Shown here piece by piece: positions 19,601 through 27,487 of a DNA stretch of 64,000 nt (the stretch's first letter is position 1; every line of letters starts with the position of its first letter). Below the pieces are notes generated by a model. It ran no database searches and was not told the origin of the DNA. It was given only the letters and a program-made list of their open reading frames with translations. Where the stretch lies: positions 2,118,501 through 2,182,500 of the forward strand of contig NC_011666.1 of the NCBI RefSeq assembly GCF_000021745.1, written 5' to 3'. This DNA comes from Methylocella silvestris BL2. Lineage in GTDB: Bacteria; Pseudomonadota; Alphaproteobacteria; Rhizobiales; Beijerinckiaceae. A program made the translations under genes and the position numbers.

Positions 19601-20611
19601 GAGGGCGACGATTACGTCAATGGAGGCAGTGGCGACGACACGTACATATTCTCTGCGGGCCACGACACAATCACTGAGAGCAGCGGGGATGACACGATCC
19701 TTGTCCGAAGTAGCTATGCGCCGGGTGACATCTCCATTTCATTTGTCCCGTATTACTACGACACCACTGGGATGCGCTTAGAAGATACGGACGGAAACTC
19801 GATTACCGTTTACAGGCAAGGATACAGCTCGGGATACGTCGTTGAGCACGTCGCTTTTGCCGACACGACCGTCTGGAATCTGAGCTCGATGGAAATCGAA
19901 ACCCACGGCACGAGCAGTGCCGACTATCTCTACGGCCATGATGTCGGCGACGCGAGCAGTGCCGATACGATCTACGGCTATGCGGGAAATGACACCATCG
20001 ACGCGGGTGATGGCAACGATCTGGTCTATGCAGGCGATGGCGCTGACTACGTCTACGCGAGCAACGGGAACGATACAGTGTATGGCGGCAACGATGCCGA
20101 TGAGTTGCACGGCAAGTTCCATAGCGTGCTGTATGGCGAGGCTGGCAACGATGATCTATACGCAAACCCGTATTCGAACGAAGCTGCTGGCACTCTCGTG
20201 ACGCTGTTTGGCGGCGATGGAGCCGATACCCTTCATGGCGGCAACTACGGCGAAACTGTCATGCATGGTGGGAACGGCGTTGATACCATGATCAGTGCCT
20301 ATGGCACGGACACCTTCGCGTTTGATGCAGCGAGCGCTTTCAATGCGGTGGACGTTATCCAGCAGTTCAACACGTCTGAACACGACAAAATCGACATATC
20401 GGACGTTCTTGACGGTCACTATGATCCGCTTACGGACGCGATCACCGATTTCGTTCAGATCACGACCAGCGGCAGCAACTCAGAGCTATTTGTCGATACG
20501 ACTGGCAGCGCAACCTTCGGATCATCCCAGCATATTGCCACCATTCAATATATTACCGGACTGACTGACGAGGCGGCGCTCGTGACAGCCGGAACGCTCA
20601 TAGCCGCGTAG
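16691..20611 (+). CDS. Large RTX (haemolysin-type calcium-binding) protein with HExxH motif
   Basis: A 1306-residue protein with AGGAGA seven bases before its ATG. Residues 107-111 read HEVAH followed by VMQ, a zincin-like zinc motif in the N-terminal domain. The middle (about 255-340) has the DLNENGIIDSSAELFG and related D/N-rich segments typical of large RTX exoproteins. Glycine/aspartate nonapeptides (GNDTLDGGAG type) are clustered at about 615-710, 820-860 and 1075-1185. RTX proteins leave the cell through a type I secretion system using an uncleaved C-terminal signal; no such system is encoded here. A secreted, calcium-folded protease is the best guess. Confidence 0.85.
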   Translation: MSGITFIVEGATGLDEQDVKNSFENLRNASGDFDQDILYIASKTRVLIIIANDTVSGTSATYPVTSGDTAYYGTYDYVIRIPKQGFDGDTYNHVGTDKWSLERLYAHEVAHVMQAIGDNAPSTQAEREEQATKYSNHIMSTAHPEESPQTHYYNTEGDTGSGLNQNSGSGDSPHILDDSSPLSENLPGAPLPSQLAAIQPAFGDAINASSPLVIDLSSGHSGVTLTTWSASTTETYFDLDDNGFAVQTAWVSGDTGLLARDLNENGIIDSSAELFGSPTVDGFAKLAMLDSNHDLRIDSNDDAWDSLVVWNDDGDAVTQSGELHSLASLNIANIDLAGVASSTSTISGNSISHVSKITFTSGATAAIDDAWFVHDNTNSFYTGEYTLDVDTLFLPRVRGYGTLPDLTIAMSLDSDLKDLVLGFAGTDLSEFADAKTAITDILYKWAGVEGVDPDSRGIWVDAQHLAFLEQFIGSDFLQITTHSADPQPWAGALIEDAYQAAFAMLSADILVQTGFGQLFDTAITYNPSSGTRTGDTDLSEDAIDDLVSIAPSSGPENEAFWVSVAWALDVTKGISNLSYDETTWLSDAITASNALSDWATVLHSYDPSAGTASQNGTNGAETLYGDVTADTIHGFNGADTIYGDYGNDILYGDDGNDVIYGDEGADVLYGGAGNDHLYGGDGNDTIHGEYGNDTLDGGAGGNFLSALTGDDTFVYGGGHDVISDTGGSDQLLLPSGIVLGDLTFQRVSTEGSLSYFDDLLINIDGAGTIEIKAHFQSSSFRIETLVFSDTSTLDLTTLANPDVYLTAGNDTFTSGATGAFAIYGGDGDDYMSDYQNAAHTFDGGNGNDAMYGGAGNDTYIASTGFDTISENAGTDTIVVPAAFTIDDVTFYRILNGSGPTDNLGISINGLGEIAVIAQFSSALVEYMHFDNDNSTISLSGLSITTVGTAGNDNLSPPSTHAGANDILDGREGDDYVNGGSGDDTYIFSAGHDTITESSGDDTILVRSSYAPGDISISFVPYYYDTTGMRLEDTDGNSITVYRQGYSSGYVVEHVAFADTTVWNLSSMEIETHGTSSADYLYGHDVGDASSADTIYGYAGNDTIDAGDGNDLVYAGDGADYVYASNGNDTVYGGNDADELHGKFHSVLYGEAGNDDLYANPYSNEAAGTLVTLFGGDGADTLHGGNYGETVMHGGNGVDTMISAYGTDTFAFDAASAFNAVDVIQQFNTSEHDKIDISDVLDGHYDPLTDAITDFVQITTSGSNSELFVDTTGSATFGSSQHIATIQYITGLTDEAALVTAGTLIAA

Positions 20612-21003
20612 CGTTGACCGGCGAATTTGGAACAGGGGATCGTGCTGTAATAGGCGCGATCTTTTGTCTATTGGCGCTGGCAAGTGGCGCTCAACAACAA
20701 GCCTCGTCTTCCCGCTGGCGGTAGCCGTAAATGCGGGAGTGGTCGCGCGATCCTTCACTGCTTGTACGGCTGTCGTGCCAAGCTCCTTTGCCTTCTGGAT
20801 GCTCTCGACTCTGACGCCATTCCTGACAGGGCGCGCTTACGTTTCAATGCCATGCCCTCCGGGTTCTAATACGGTGTCCCCACCTTCCGTGCTTCGCGTG
20901 TGCAGGCGGGAGATGCCCCTCCATTTCAAAAGCTTTGATCCGTGCGCTTTGCCGCCCTGTCTCAGGTGTGGCGTGTCGAAAACATCTAGCAAAGGAGCAC
21001 ATC
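20612..21003. other. Gene-free interval after the RTX gene
   Basis: About 390 bases with no convincing coding region; small open frames here lack ribosome sites and protein-like composition. It ends with AAAGGAG before the ATG at 21004. Confidence 0.5.
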
Positions 21004-21243
21004 ATGGCACGCAGCAACAACTACAAGGCAGGCAGCAAGGCCCGCGAAACTAAAGCCCCGGCATTCATCGCCTGGCACGTCGCGGAAAAGACCGACAGCA
21101 AGTCCTTCTGGACGCGCATCGGCGCAGCCTGGGATCACGAAGACGGCAAGGGTCTCACCTTGCAGCTCGATCTGGTTCCGGTCTCCGGCGGACGCATCGT
21201 CCTCCGCACTCCTTCCGAGGCAACCGAGGAGAGGGGCGCGTAA
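21004..21243 (+). CDS. Small conserved mobile-element protein
   Basis: A 79-residue protein; AAAGGAG lies six bases before the ATG. The core SFWTRIGAAWDHEDGKG and the LDLVP / GRIVLR ending match a short protein commonly seen near transfer genes in alphaproteobacteria. Function unknown. It starts a three-gene run ending at 21803. Confidence 0.7.
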   Translation: MARSNNYKAGSKARETKAPAFIAWHVAEKTDSKSFWTRIGAAWDHEDGKGLTLQLDLVPVSGGRIVLRTPSEATEERGA

Positions 21244-21273
21244 GCGCCTCTCTTCCCCTCAGGAGGAAACAGC

Positions 21274-21447
21274 ATGAAGCGCTATGTCGTAAAATTCGTG
21301 GAGATTCGTAAGTACGAGATGCTTGTCCATGCCTTCGATCAGGAAAGCGCTATCCAGCGCGCGATCCGCGGACCGGAATTCCCGATGTGGATCGACACCG
21401 AGCTCAATAACTTCGAGGCGGAAGAGATCGACGGAGGCGCAGAATGA
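21274..21447 (+). CDS. Small hypothetical protein
   Basis: A 57-residue frame that is easy to miss: ATG at 21274 with AGGAGG six bases upstream, ending at TGA 21445-21447. The next gene's ATG overlaps that stop. The product is a short alpha/beta protein starting MKRYVVKFVEIRKYEM. The good ribosome site and ATGA coupling support it as real. Confidence 0.65.
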   Translation: MKRYVVKFVEIRKYEMLVHAFDQESAIQRAIRGPEFPMWIDTELNNFEAEEIDGGAE

Positions 21448-21803
21448 GCGAGGAAACAGCCCCTCGAAAGCTCACTGAGGAAGACCGTATTCGCGGATTT
21501 CAGCGGGCGACCTGTGGCATGGCCGGGGCCAGCGAGAGGTGGAAGGAACGCGCCGCCAAAGGCATGACGGATGCCGAGCTTGCTGATGCACTCGCATTCG
21601 AGATTGGCATCATGGGCGGCAGCGGCGGCCCTGACATGCTATCGCTTTGGTATCAAGCGGCAGGTCTGAAAATCTGGATCAGCTGGGAAATCCAGAACAC
21701 CCACATAGCCAAGCCTACCTTCGCGGGCAAGTCGACCATCGCGATGGCGCGCATGGTGTACGGGGTCAAAGACCCTGCGGACGTTCAACTCGCGCTTCTT
21801 TAG
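21444..21803 (+). CDS. Hypothetical protein
   Basis: A 119-residue protein translationally coupled to the small gene before it. The second half has a glycine-rich turn and a helix that might bind a ligand, but no family is recognised. It converges on the minus-strand transfer operon. Confidence 0.6.
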   Translation: MSEETAPRKLTEEDRIRGFQRATCGMAGASERWKERAAKGMTDAELADALAFEIGIMGGSGGPDMLSLWYQAAGLKIWISWEIQNTHIAKPTFAGKSTIAMARMVYGVKDPADVQLALL

Positions 21804-21841
21804 CAGCGGGCGCTACCGGTAATTCGGCAGCGCCCTTTTCT

Positions 21842-22054
21842 CTATCTGGCCCAGCCGGTTCCCACGCAAGCGAAGCATGTTTTCCAAACGGTCTTTCTGA
21901 TCTGTCGGCGACCGCCGCAGGTTGGGCACATAAGCTTCTGGCTAAATGTGCACGCTGCGCATGGCACCAGTTCCTCTGAAAGAACCTTGCCGCTGGCGCA
22001 GCCATAGGCTGGGCAGCATTTCGTACGTTTTGCGCTGAACATTTCGATCTCCAT
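21842..22054 (-). CDS. Small DnaJ-type zinc-finger protein
   Basis: A 70-residue cysteine-rich protein. Pairs of cysteines (CAAC, CPTCGG, CFACVGTG) resemble the CxxCxGxG zinc repeats of DnaJ. GGAGAAC lies nine bases before the ATG. It is the last member of the minus-strand block that includes a J-domain membrane protein, which makes a chaperone-like link tempting but unproven. Confidence 0.55.
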   Translation of the reverse strand: MEIEMFSAKRTKCCPAYGCASGKVLSEELVPCAACTFSQKLMCPTCGGRRQIRKTVWKTCFACVGTGWAR

Positions 22055-22133
22055 CGGCGAGAAGTTCTCCGTCCGATGTAGCCCTGGATGGTCGCGGGGT
22101 GTTGGTCACAAGCTGGCCAATCATGACAACGGC

Positions 22134-22433
22134 CTATTTGATCCCCAAGTCGTCAGCAGCGGAGCGGTAGGAGAAGATGGTAAGTTCGTTCGACTGGTTG
22201 ATCCGGACGGGCTCGCCATTCTCGTTGACGAGCGTCAGGTAAATGGTCGCAAACTTTGCGCGGTAGTCTGTCTCGTATTGCTTCAGTTCACGAGCGGCTT
22301 CCAGCAGCGCCTCGCGCAGCTCAGGGATCGTCATCGGGACGTTGTCCTGCCCGCGCAATTTGATCTTGAGCGCGACGTTTTCGTCCTTCGGAGCGGCGGC
22401 CTTGCGGCCACCGCGGTTGGTACGTAATCCCAT
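22134..22433 (-). CDS. Hypothetical protein
   Basis: A 99-residue protein with a basic N-terminus and a central ELREALLEAARELKQYE helix. TGGAG lies just before the ATG at 22433. It fits into the minus-strand operon headed by the coupling protein. No domain recognised. Confidence 0.6.
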   Translation of the reverse strand: MGLRTNRGGRKAAAPKDENVALKIKLRGQDNVPMTIPELREALLEAARELKQYETDYRAKFATIYLTLVNENGEPVRINQSNELTIFSYRSAADDLGIK

Positions 22434-22467
22434 ATCTCCAGTATGGCAGACATCTCTCGGCAGGTTA

Positions 22468-23070
22468 CTAGCGTATGCGTGTCAGCAGGCGCGGAGCCTT
22501 GCTCCCCGGCAGAGTTGGCCGCGCAGTCATGGCAAGCGCCTTTGGCTTTGCCCCGCCTTTCGCCGCCTCAGCCGCGTCGATAGCGTGCATCGTGGAGAGT
22601 GGTCCTTCCGCGCCGCAGCCAGGCTCGCACTTGTAGAGCCGACGGCCTCCAACCTCGCGCAGAGGCCGCCAGCGGCAGTTGATCTGGCCGCAGCCGCAAC
22701 GGACGAAGTCGCCGTTGCCGCAGCAAGGGCATCGCCACCCGGCAAACGAGAATGCCTCGATGTCGAAGTTGCGTAGCGCCGAGGCGCTCGCCGTCATCGA
22801 AGCGGATGGCGAGGCCGACGAGGTCCGCTTTTCAATGGCCGTAACTTTGAACGTTTCGGCAGCGCTCGCCCTGCCGAACTCGACATCGAAATGCTCTGCC
22901 GTCTTTGCGCAGACAAAGCCGATCCGGCAGGATTCGAGTTTACCAGTCGCTCTGCGGAATTCGGCCATCTTGCGCTCGAATTCCGCACGCGAGGCAATCG
23001 CCTTCGCTGGAGCTTTCGCAGGCATGGAATGGGCCTTCGTGGTGGTGAGCCAGTTTTTCATCACTTCCAT
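22468..23070 (-). CDS. Zinc-ribbon protein
   Basis: A 200-residue protein overlapping the J-domain gene by ten bases. The centre holds two zinc-ribbon-like cysteine groups, WRCPCCGNGDFVRCGCGQ and then C..C / CEPGCG, similar in pattern to the metal-binding ribbon of TerY-C type proteins. The N-terminal third is charged and helical. Molecular role unknown; it could bind nucleic acid or the J-domain partner. Confidence 0.6.
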   Translation of the reverse strand: MEVMKNWLTTTKAHSMPAKAPAKAIASRAEFERKMAEFRRATGKLESCRIGFVCAKTAEHFDVEFGRASAAETFKVTAIEKRTSSASPSASMTASASALRNFDIEAFSFAGWRCPCCGNGDFVRCGCGQINCRWRPLREVGGRRLYKCEPGCGAEGPLSTMHAIDAAEAAKGGAKPKALAMTARPTLPGSKAPRLLTRIR

Positions 23071-23837
23071 CCTTTCCGGGACTTGATGGTTTCGCGCGCT
23101 TCGTTGATCTGCGAGGCGAATACGTTCGGCCCGTGGAGGTCGGGATGAAGCGCCTTCATCAGTTCATGGAAGCGGGTCTTGAGCTCGGCCTGCGTGAACG
23201 CGCCGTCCTCGGATAGTCCGATAGTGCGGCATGCAGCCGCGAATTTATCTACAGGTGTAGGCTCCGGAGTCCCCGCCTTGTCGTCCGCTGCATCTGTGTT
23301 TTCGGTCGCATCGGTCTCGGAGTCGGTGCCACCTTCGAACTGCCGAAGAAAGTCGTCAAAGCTCACGTACTCGTCGCGAACCTCATCATAGAGACGGCGA
23401 AGCTCGGCACGTTGCCTTCTGCGCTCAAGCGCCGGAGCGAGATATTGGGCGTGAGCCCAGCTTGCCGCGAAACGGAAAGGGGCGAGCGGAAGCTTGAGTG
23501 CTGACACCAGAAAAGGAATGCCGTGGCTGATCGCCATGGTGAGCAGCCATTCCGTTTGTGCGACAGCAAAGTGTGCTGTCCTTTCCACCGCCGAAAATGC
23601 GAGAGTGATGAGGCGCGCGGCGATCAGGACGACCGCCGTAAACACGCCGTACGCGATTGCGACGAAGAGAAGGAACGCGAGCACGCGGACCATCATGTTC
23701 TCTGGAACCGGAACACGAACGTCGAGCCATGTGAGAACTTCGCCCGCAGCGCCGAGACTCACAAAAGCGCCCACGAACACGACCCACCAGCCGCCCGCTT
23801 CATTCCCCGTCTCTGAGCCAATTCTGATACCTGCCAC
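23061..23837 (-). CDS. Membrane-anchored J-domain protein
   Basis: A 258-residue protein. Two or three hydrophobic segments fill about residues 15-110. The C-terminal 60 residues form a J domain with the HPD motif (MKALHPDLHG), the signature that stimulates Hsp70 ATPases. It lies nine bases after the coupling-protein gene and overlaps the zinc-ribbon gene, so it belongs to the same operon. A role in assembling or unfolding transfer substrates at the membrane is an inference. Confidence 0.75.
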   Translation of the reverse strand: MAGIRIGSETGNEAGGWWVVFVGAFVSLGAAGEVLTWLDVRVPVPENMMVRVLAFLLFVAIAYGVFTAVVLIAARLITLAFSAVERTAHFAVAQTEWLLTMAISHGIPFLVSALKLPLAPFRFAASWAHAQYLAPALERRRQRAELRRLYDEVRDEYVSFDDFLRQFEGGTDSETDATENTDAADDKAGTPEPTPVDKFAAACRTIGLSEDGAFTQAELKTRFHELMKALHPDLHGPNVFASQINEARETIKSRKGWK

Positions 23838-23846
23838 TTCTTCCTC

Positions 23847-25601
23847 CTATTGGCCGTAGCCAAGATTGAATGCAATCCGGGAGCAGCCTGGCTGCCCCTC
23901 GTAATCGCGCATCGGATATTCAAGCGCGCCGTGCGTTGTCAGGTACGTGCAGCCGCCGTATTGGGAGTGCACCCAAGGCACCAGCGAGATACCGAGGCCT
24001 GAAGCGTTGGCGAGCCAGAAACACAGGACCGCCATCACCACAGGAGAAGGTCCCGCGATCCATGCGCAGAAGCGCAGGCCGAGGCCTTGCAGGGTCCGGA
24101 ATGGCGAGCGCGTATCGAGAGCAGGTGTTCCCGACTGATAGGGATTTCGGTTGAAGTGCCCCCGCAGCGCAGGCCGCTGCCAATACTCGGTTTTGCGGAG
24201 CAGGATCGGCTTCAGATTGTCGACGAAGACAATCTGCATTTTGCTCTCGATGTGCATGACCTCTTCGACCGTCGCGAGACGGCGCTGTGTTTGCGAGATC
24301 GACTCGCCGCCAGGCGAGCGGGTTACGACTTCGATCGTTCCGTCGCCGCAGAGCTCTGAAATGTACTGCGCGGTTTCGAGATCGCCCGCGCCGATGAACT
24401 GCCTAAGCCCTGCGTTTGAGATGAAGGTCTGCCAGTTCTGGCCATAGAGCTGCTTCAGCTGCCCGAGGTTCTGAATGACCGGCCAGAGCCAGACGCGATA
24501 TTTGCGCAGTGTCGCAAGACCGCCAGCGATGCGATCCATGCGCTTCAGCGCAGGAAACTCATCCATCACGAACAGGACGCGGCCTTTAGAGAGCGGTGCC
24601 TTCTGCATCGTCCAGAGTGCGCAGCCGACAATCAGCCGCGCATACGCCGCGTGGGTTTCGAGATATTCGAGCGGCATCACGACCGAGACGACACAGCCGT
24701 TCAGCGCCGTGCCGTTCCTGAAGCCTTTCAGCTCAGAAAGCTCGACGGTCGATGTCGCGAGCGCGCGCTGCATCACAGGGTCTTCGATGAAGTTCGTGTC
24801 CTGCTTCATCGTCGAAAGGATCGCCGAGAATTCCTCGGTCGCCTGCGTTTCACGCCGCTCAAGCGCGACCGCTTCGCGGGCGATGATGCCGCCAGCAGCC
24901 TCATTGGCCTGCATGTCTTTCAGAAGCCGTTCCCAGTTTTCGGAGTCGGCGGAGATGTATTTGCGTAGGGTAAGAAGCGTCTGCCGCTCAGCTGGCTCCG
25001 TCGTGATGATGTGCATGAGGAAAGCGCGGATGCCGCTTCGCGCCTCTTCCTTGAAATAAGCCGACGAGCCGTTCTCGTTTCCCGTGCGGGTTACGATCAT
25101 GTCGGCGATGAGCTCGGCGTCGCTCGAAAACGTCTCGCTCGCAGGATCGAGAATGCTGAGTGGGTTGATGCTGTGCGAAGGCAGCGACCAAGGAGCAGCC
25201 GTCAGCATTCCCCATGGATTGAGGCAGTGAAACGCGTAGCCTTTTTCACTCCACGCACGGGAGGCGATGGCGGTGTTCTCACCGCCTGGATCGATCAGGA
25301 ATATCCAAGGATGCTGGAGAAGATTTGGGACGATGGCGGACGTGCCCTTGCCGGAGCCGGTTGGGGCGACGGTCAGGATATGGCCGGAGCCGCGGTAATA
25401 GACCGGGAGAAGACCCGTCCAGTCGCCGAGCAGCAGGCCGTCCTTGTGGAACATTCCCTTCTTGCTCGCGACCCAAGGAGCGAGCCAATCGGCGGAGCCG
25501 AAGGTGGTTGGGCGTTCTTTCGTCCGCCAGCCCCAAATCGCCGCGCCGAAGACACCGGCTGCGATATATGCAAGAGTGCTCGTATCCATAGGCCGGACCA
25601 T
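23847..25601 (-). CDS. traG: Type IV coupling protein (VirD4/TraG family)
   Basis: A 584-residue membrane ATPase. After an N-terminal transmembrane segment (about 8-25), the Walker A loop APTGSGKGTS is at about 79-88 and the Walker B region is VLFVMDEFPAL. The protein has the TraG/VirD4 arrangement, in which the ATPase brings relaxase-bound DNA to a secretion channel. The start at 25601 is chosen because the longer frame (to 25682) would overlap the divergent gene at 25646. No channel genes (VirB-like) occur in the window, so transfer would need another element's apparatus. Confidence 0.9.
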   Translation of the reverse strand: MVRPMDTSTLAYIAAGVFGAAIWGWRTKERPTTFGSADWLAPWVASKKGMFHKDGLLLGDWTGLLPVYYRGSGHILTVAPTGSGKGTSAIVPNLLQHPWIFLIDPGGENTAIASRAWSEKGYAFHCLNPWGMLTAAPWSLPSHSINPLSILDPASETFSSDAELIADMIVTRTGNENGSSAYFKEEARSGIRAFLMHIITTEPAERQTLLTLRKYISADSENWERLLKDMQANEAAGGIIAREAVALERRETQATEEFSAILSTMKQDTNFIEDPVMQRALATSTVELSELKGFRNGTALNGCVVSVVMPLEYLETHAAYARLIVGCALWTMQKAPLSKGRVLFVMDEFPALKRMDRIAGGLATLRKYRVWLWPVIQNLGQLKQLYGQNWQTFISNAGLRQFIGAGDLETAQYISELCGDGTIEVVTRSPGGESISQTQRRLATVEEVMHIESKMQIVFVDNLKPILLRKTEYWQRPALRGHFNRNPYQSGTPALDTRSPFRTLQGLGLRFCAWIAGPSPVVMAVLCFWLANASGLGISLVPWVHSQYGGCTYLTTHGALEYPMRDYEGQPGCSRIAFNLGYGQ

Positions 25602-25645
25602 GACTGCAAGCACCGCGAACGTCTTGGCCAAGGATTGGTCAGATA

Positions 25646-26464
25646 ATGAGTGAAGCAACGACGGGTATAAAGAGGCGCGCACCGAGGAAGACCCAGTTCG
25701 ACATAGCTGAACGGGAGCGGCTTCGCTCGGCGCTACTTGGGTACTCGCAGAAACACGGCATCGGCGTTCCCACCCTTCAGGTACGGATCGCGGATGCGAC
25801 GGACAGATCGCCCGATCTCCTGCCGCTCAAGACCCTGCAGCGATTCCTGACCGGCATCGGCAGGACGAACGATGCCTTCCTGATCCCATGCTTTCAATTT
25901 GCGAAGTCGCTGCCCACGCAGAGCGAGACCGCGGACATCGCGAGAGAGCTTGGGAGTTTTTTCGGTCTCGCGGGATTGCAGACCAATGCGGACCAGAGCG
26001 GGACATCGATGGTTGCGGCGGAACAATTCGCCGGTCGCTATGCCGTGACGACGAGGCCGCCGAGGCCTAAGAAAGTGCGTGTCTTCGACATCGATGATGA
26101 TGGCACGCTAAGCCTTTCCTACTCGCATTGTGAGTTTGAAAGCACTGGCCCAGGCAGTCAGCTGAAAGTACGCGAGCAAGTTTTCAATCCAGCGATGGTG
26201 GCTGCGACCGCACCCGCGGGAGACGCGGTTGTGCGGCACTACTTCGAAGGCGTGGTGCTGGTGTTCGACCCTCTCGTGTTCATTGTATCGAGGAACGTCC
26301 TGACGCGTCTGCCGAAGGCGTATTGGCTTCGTGAATTTGGAAACGGCCTATTGATGGGATGCGGGATGGAGGCGTCGTTCCTGAATGATATGGATGAGCC
26401 GAGGCCATATTCTGACCCCGTGGATTTTGCATTTGAACGGGTGCCACACGAGGAGCGATCCTGA
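25646..26464 (+). CDS. Hypothetical protein, possibly with a helical DNA-binding N-terminus
   Basis: A 272-residue protein divergent from the coupling protein, 44 bases away. The basic N-terminal region (residues 1-75, with LQRFLTGIGRTNDAFL) could be a regulator-like helical domain; the rest is a mixed alpha/beta domain without known signature. It overlaps the ankyrin-repeat gene by one base (TGATG). Shared control region with the transfer operon suggests a regulator or an immunity/exclusion factor; this is inference. Confidence 0.6.
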   Translation: MSEATTGIKRRAPRKTQFDIAERERLRSALLGYSQKHGIGVPTLQVRIADATDRSPDLLPLKTLQRFLTGIGRTNDAFLIPCFQFAKSLPTQSETADIARELGSFFGLAGLQTNADQSGTSMVAAEQFAGRYAVTTRPPRPKKVRVFDIDDDGTLSLSYSHCEFESTGPGSQLKVREQVFNPAMVAATAPAGDAVVRHYFEGVVLVFDPLVFIVSRNVLTRLPKAYWLREFGNGLLMGCGMEASFLNDMDEPRPYSDPVDFAFERVPHEERS

Positions 26465-26811
26465 TGGCAAAACCGGTACGCAAACCAAAGGCCGGAGACA
26501 GCGCCGGGACGGCGCGGCTCAATTCGGATTTGTTGCAGGCGAGCTACCTTGGCGATCTCGCAGGCGTGCAGCAGGCAATCGGTGACGGCGCAGATGTCGA
26601 TTGCGTTCATGAGCAGACAGGATTGAGCGCGCTGCATATCGCCGTAGGCACCAATAATTTTTTTCTGACACGTTATCTCATCGATGCAGGAGCCCGTATC
26701 GGACCCGACCGGACTGGAAGATGGCCAACGATCATCGCCGCGGAATGCAGAGTAGATGAGAAACTCGCGGACTACATCGTTGAGGTGGAAGCAAAACTAC
26801 TGGATCGTTAA
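26464..26811 (+). CDS. Ankyrin-repeat protein
   Basis: A 115-residue protein coupled to the gene before it. Residues 30-95 carry two to three ankyrin repeats (the TGLSALHIAVGTNNFFLTRY segment and LIDAGARIGPDRTGRWP). Ankyrin repeats bind other proteins, often as antidotes or adaptors. A two-gene toxin/antidote or sensor/adaptor unit with its upstream neighbour is possible. Confidence 0.75.
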   Translation: MAKPVRKPKAGDSAGTARLNSDLLQASYLGDLAGVQQAIGDGADVDCVHEQTGLSALHIAVGTNNFFLTRYLIDAGARIGPDRTGRWPTIIAAECRVDEKLADYIVEVEAKLLDR

Positions 26812-27133
26812 GTGGCCAGAATTTGACCAGCGTATAAAACTCTGATAATTTCATGAACTTATTGCAGATCGCGTGCGTTCACATTGATGGATGCCTTCTT
26901 CATGCGATTGTAGTTCTCTCCAGGTAAGCTCAAAAGAAAGTCGTTAGTGCGGATTACAAGATGTGCGCGGAGAGTCCGCGCCGATCTTGGCAGGGGGCTT
27001 CTTGAAGCCAGCCCCCGTTGCATCCCCCGCATAATCGGCAGTTCCCAGGCATCGAGCCCGTGTCTGCCGAATGCAGCGTTTCGCCGCTGCACAACGACCA
27101 ATGAAGCGCGTCATTGGATGCGCGGGAGCGGGC
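26812..27133 (+). other. Candidate origin of transfer (oriT) region
   Basis: No gene found in this 322-base stretch directly before mobC and the relaxase. It holds two strong hairpins: GCGCGGA-GAG-TCCGCGC (26965-26971 with 26975-26981) and GGGGGCT-N10-AGCCCCC (26993-26999 with 27010-27016). Stem-loops beside a relaxase gene are typical of oriT. They could also be transcription terminators. Confidence 0.4.
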
Positions 27134-27487
27134 ATGTCGCGGAGCGGCTCGGATACCAGACAGCGTCAGTTGACGCTCTCTGCACGATTCAATGCCTCGG
27201 AGGCCGACGCGATCCGGCTTATGGCCGATCACGCCGGCACGAGCGTAGCTTCGCTGATACGCTCGGCGACATTGAACGTTCCTCTCACCCGCGCGACGCG
27301 CCGCCCGACGGTGAACCATCAGGCGGCTGCCCGTATTCTCGGCGAACTCGGTCGGATCGCGGACACGTTGCGTGCGGCATCCGCCGCAGGCCGTATCGAT
27401 CCGAACGAGCCTCACGTCGCTGCCGCCTTCCGTGATCTCGCCGAAATGCGCACGGTCTGCTTTCTGGCCATGGAGCGCGAGCCATGA
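27134..27487 (+). CDS. MobC-like relaxosome accessory protein
   Basis: A 117-residue protein with a ribbon-helix-helix-type N-terminus (RQLTLSARFNASEADAIRL then HAGTSVASLIRSATL), the fold used by plasmid MobC-type proteins to bind oriT. It overlaps the relaxase gene by four bases. An in-frame start at 27071 is possible. Family members melt or bend oriT so the relaxase can nick. Confidence 0.75.
   Translation: MSRSGSDTRQRQLTLSARFNASEADAIRLMADHAGTSVASLIRSATLNVPLTRATRRPTVNHQAAARILGELGRIADTLRAASAAGRIDPNEPHVAAAFRDLAEMRTVCFLAMEREP

Noticed and set aside
18541-20290. CRISPR-like or tandem DNA repeat array
   Set aside because: The repeats are coding RTX nonapeptides with variable DNA sequence and no spacers.
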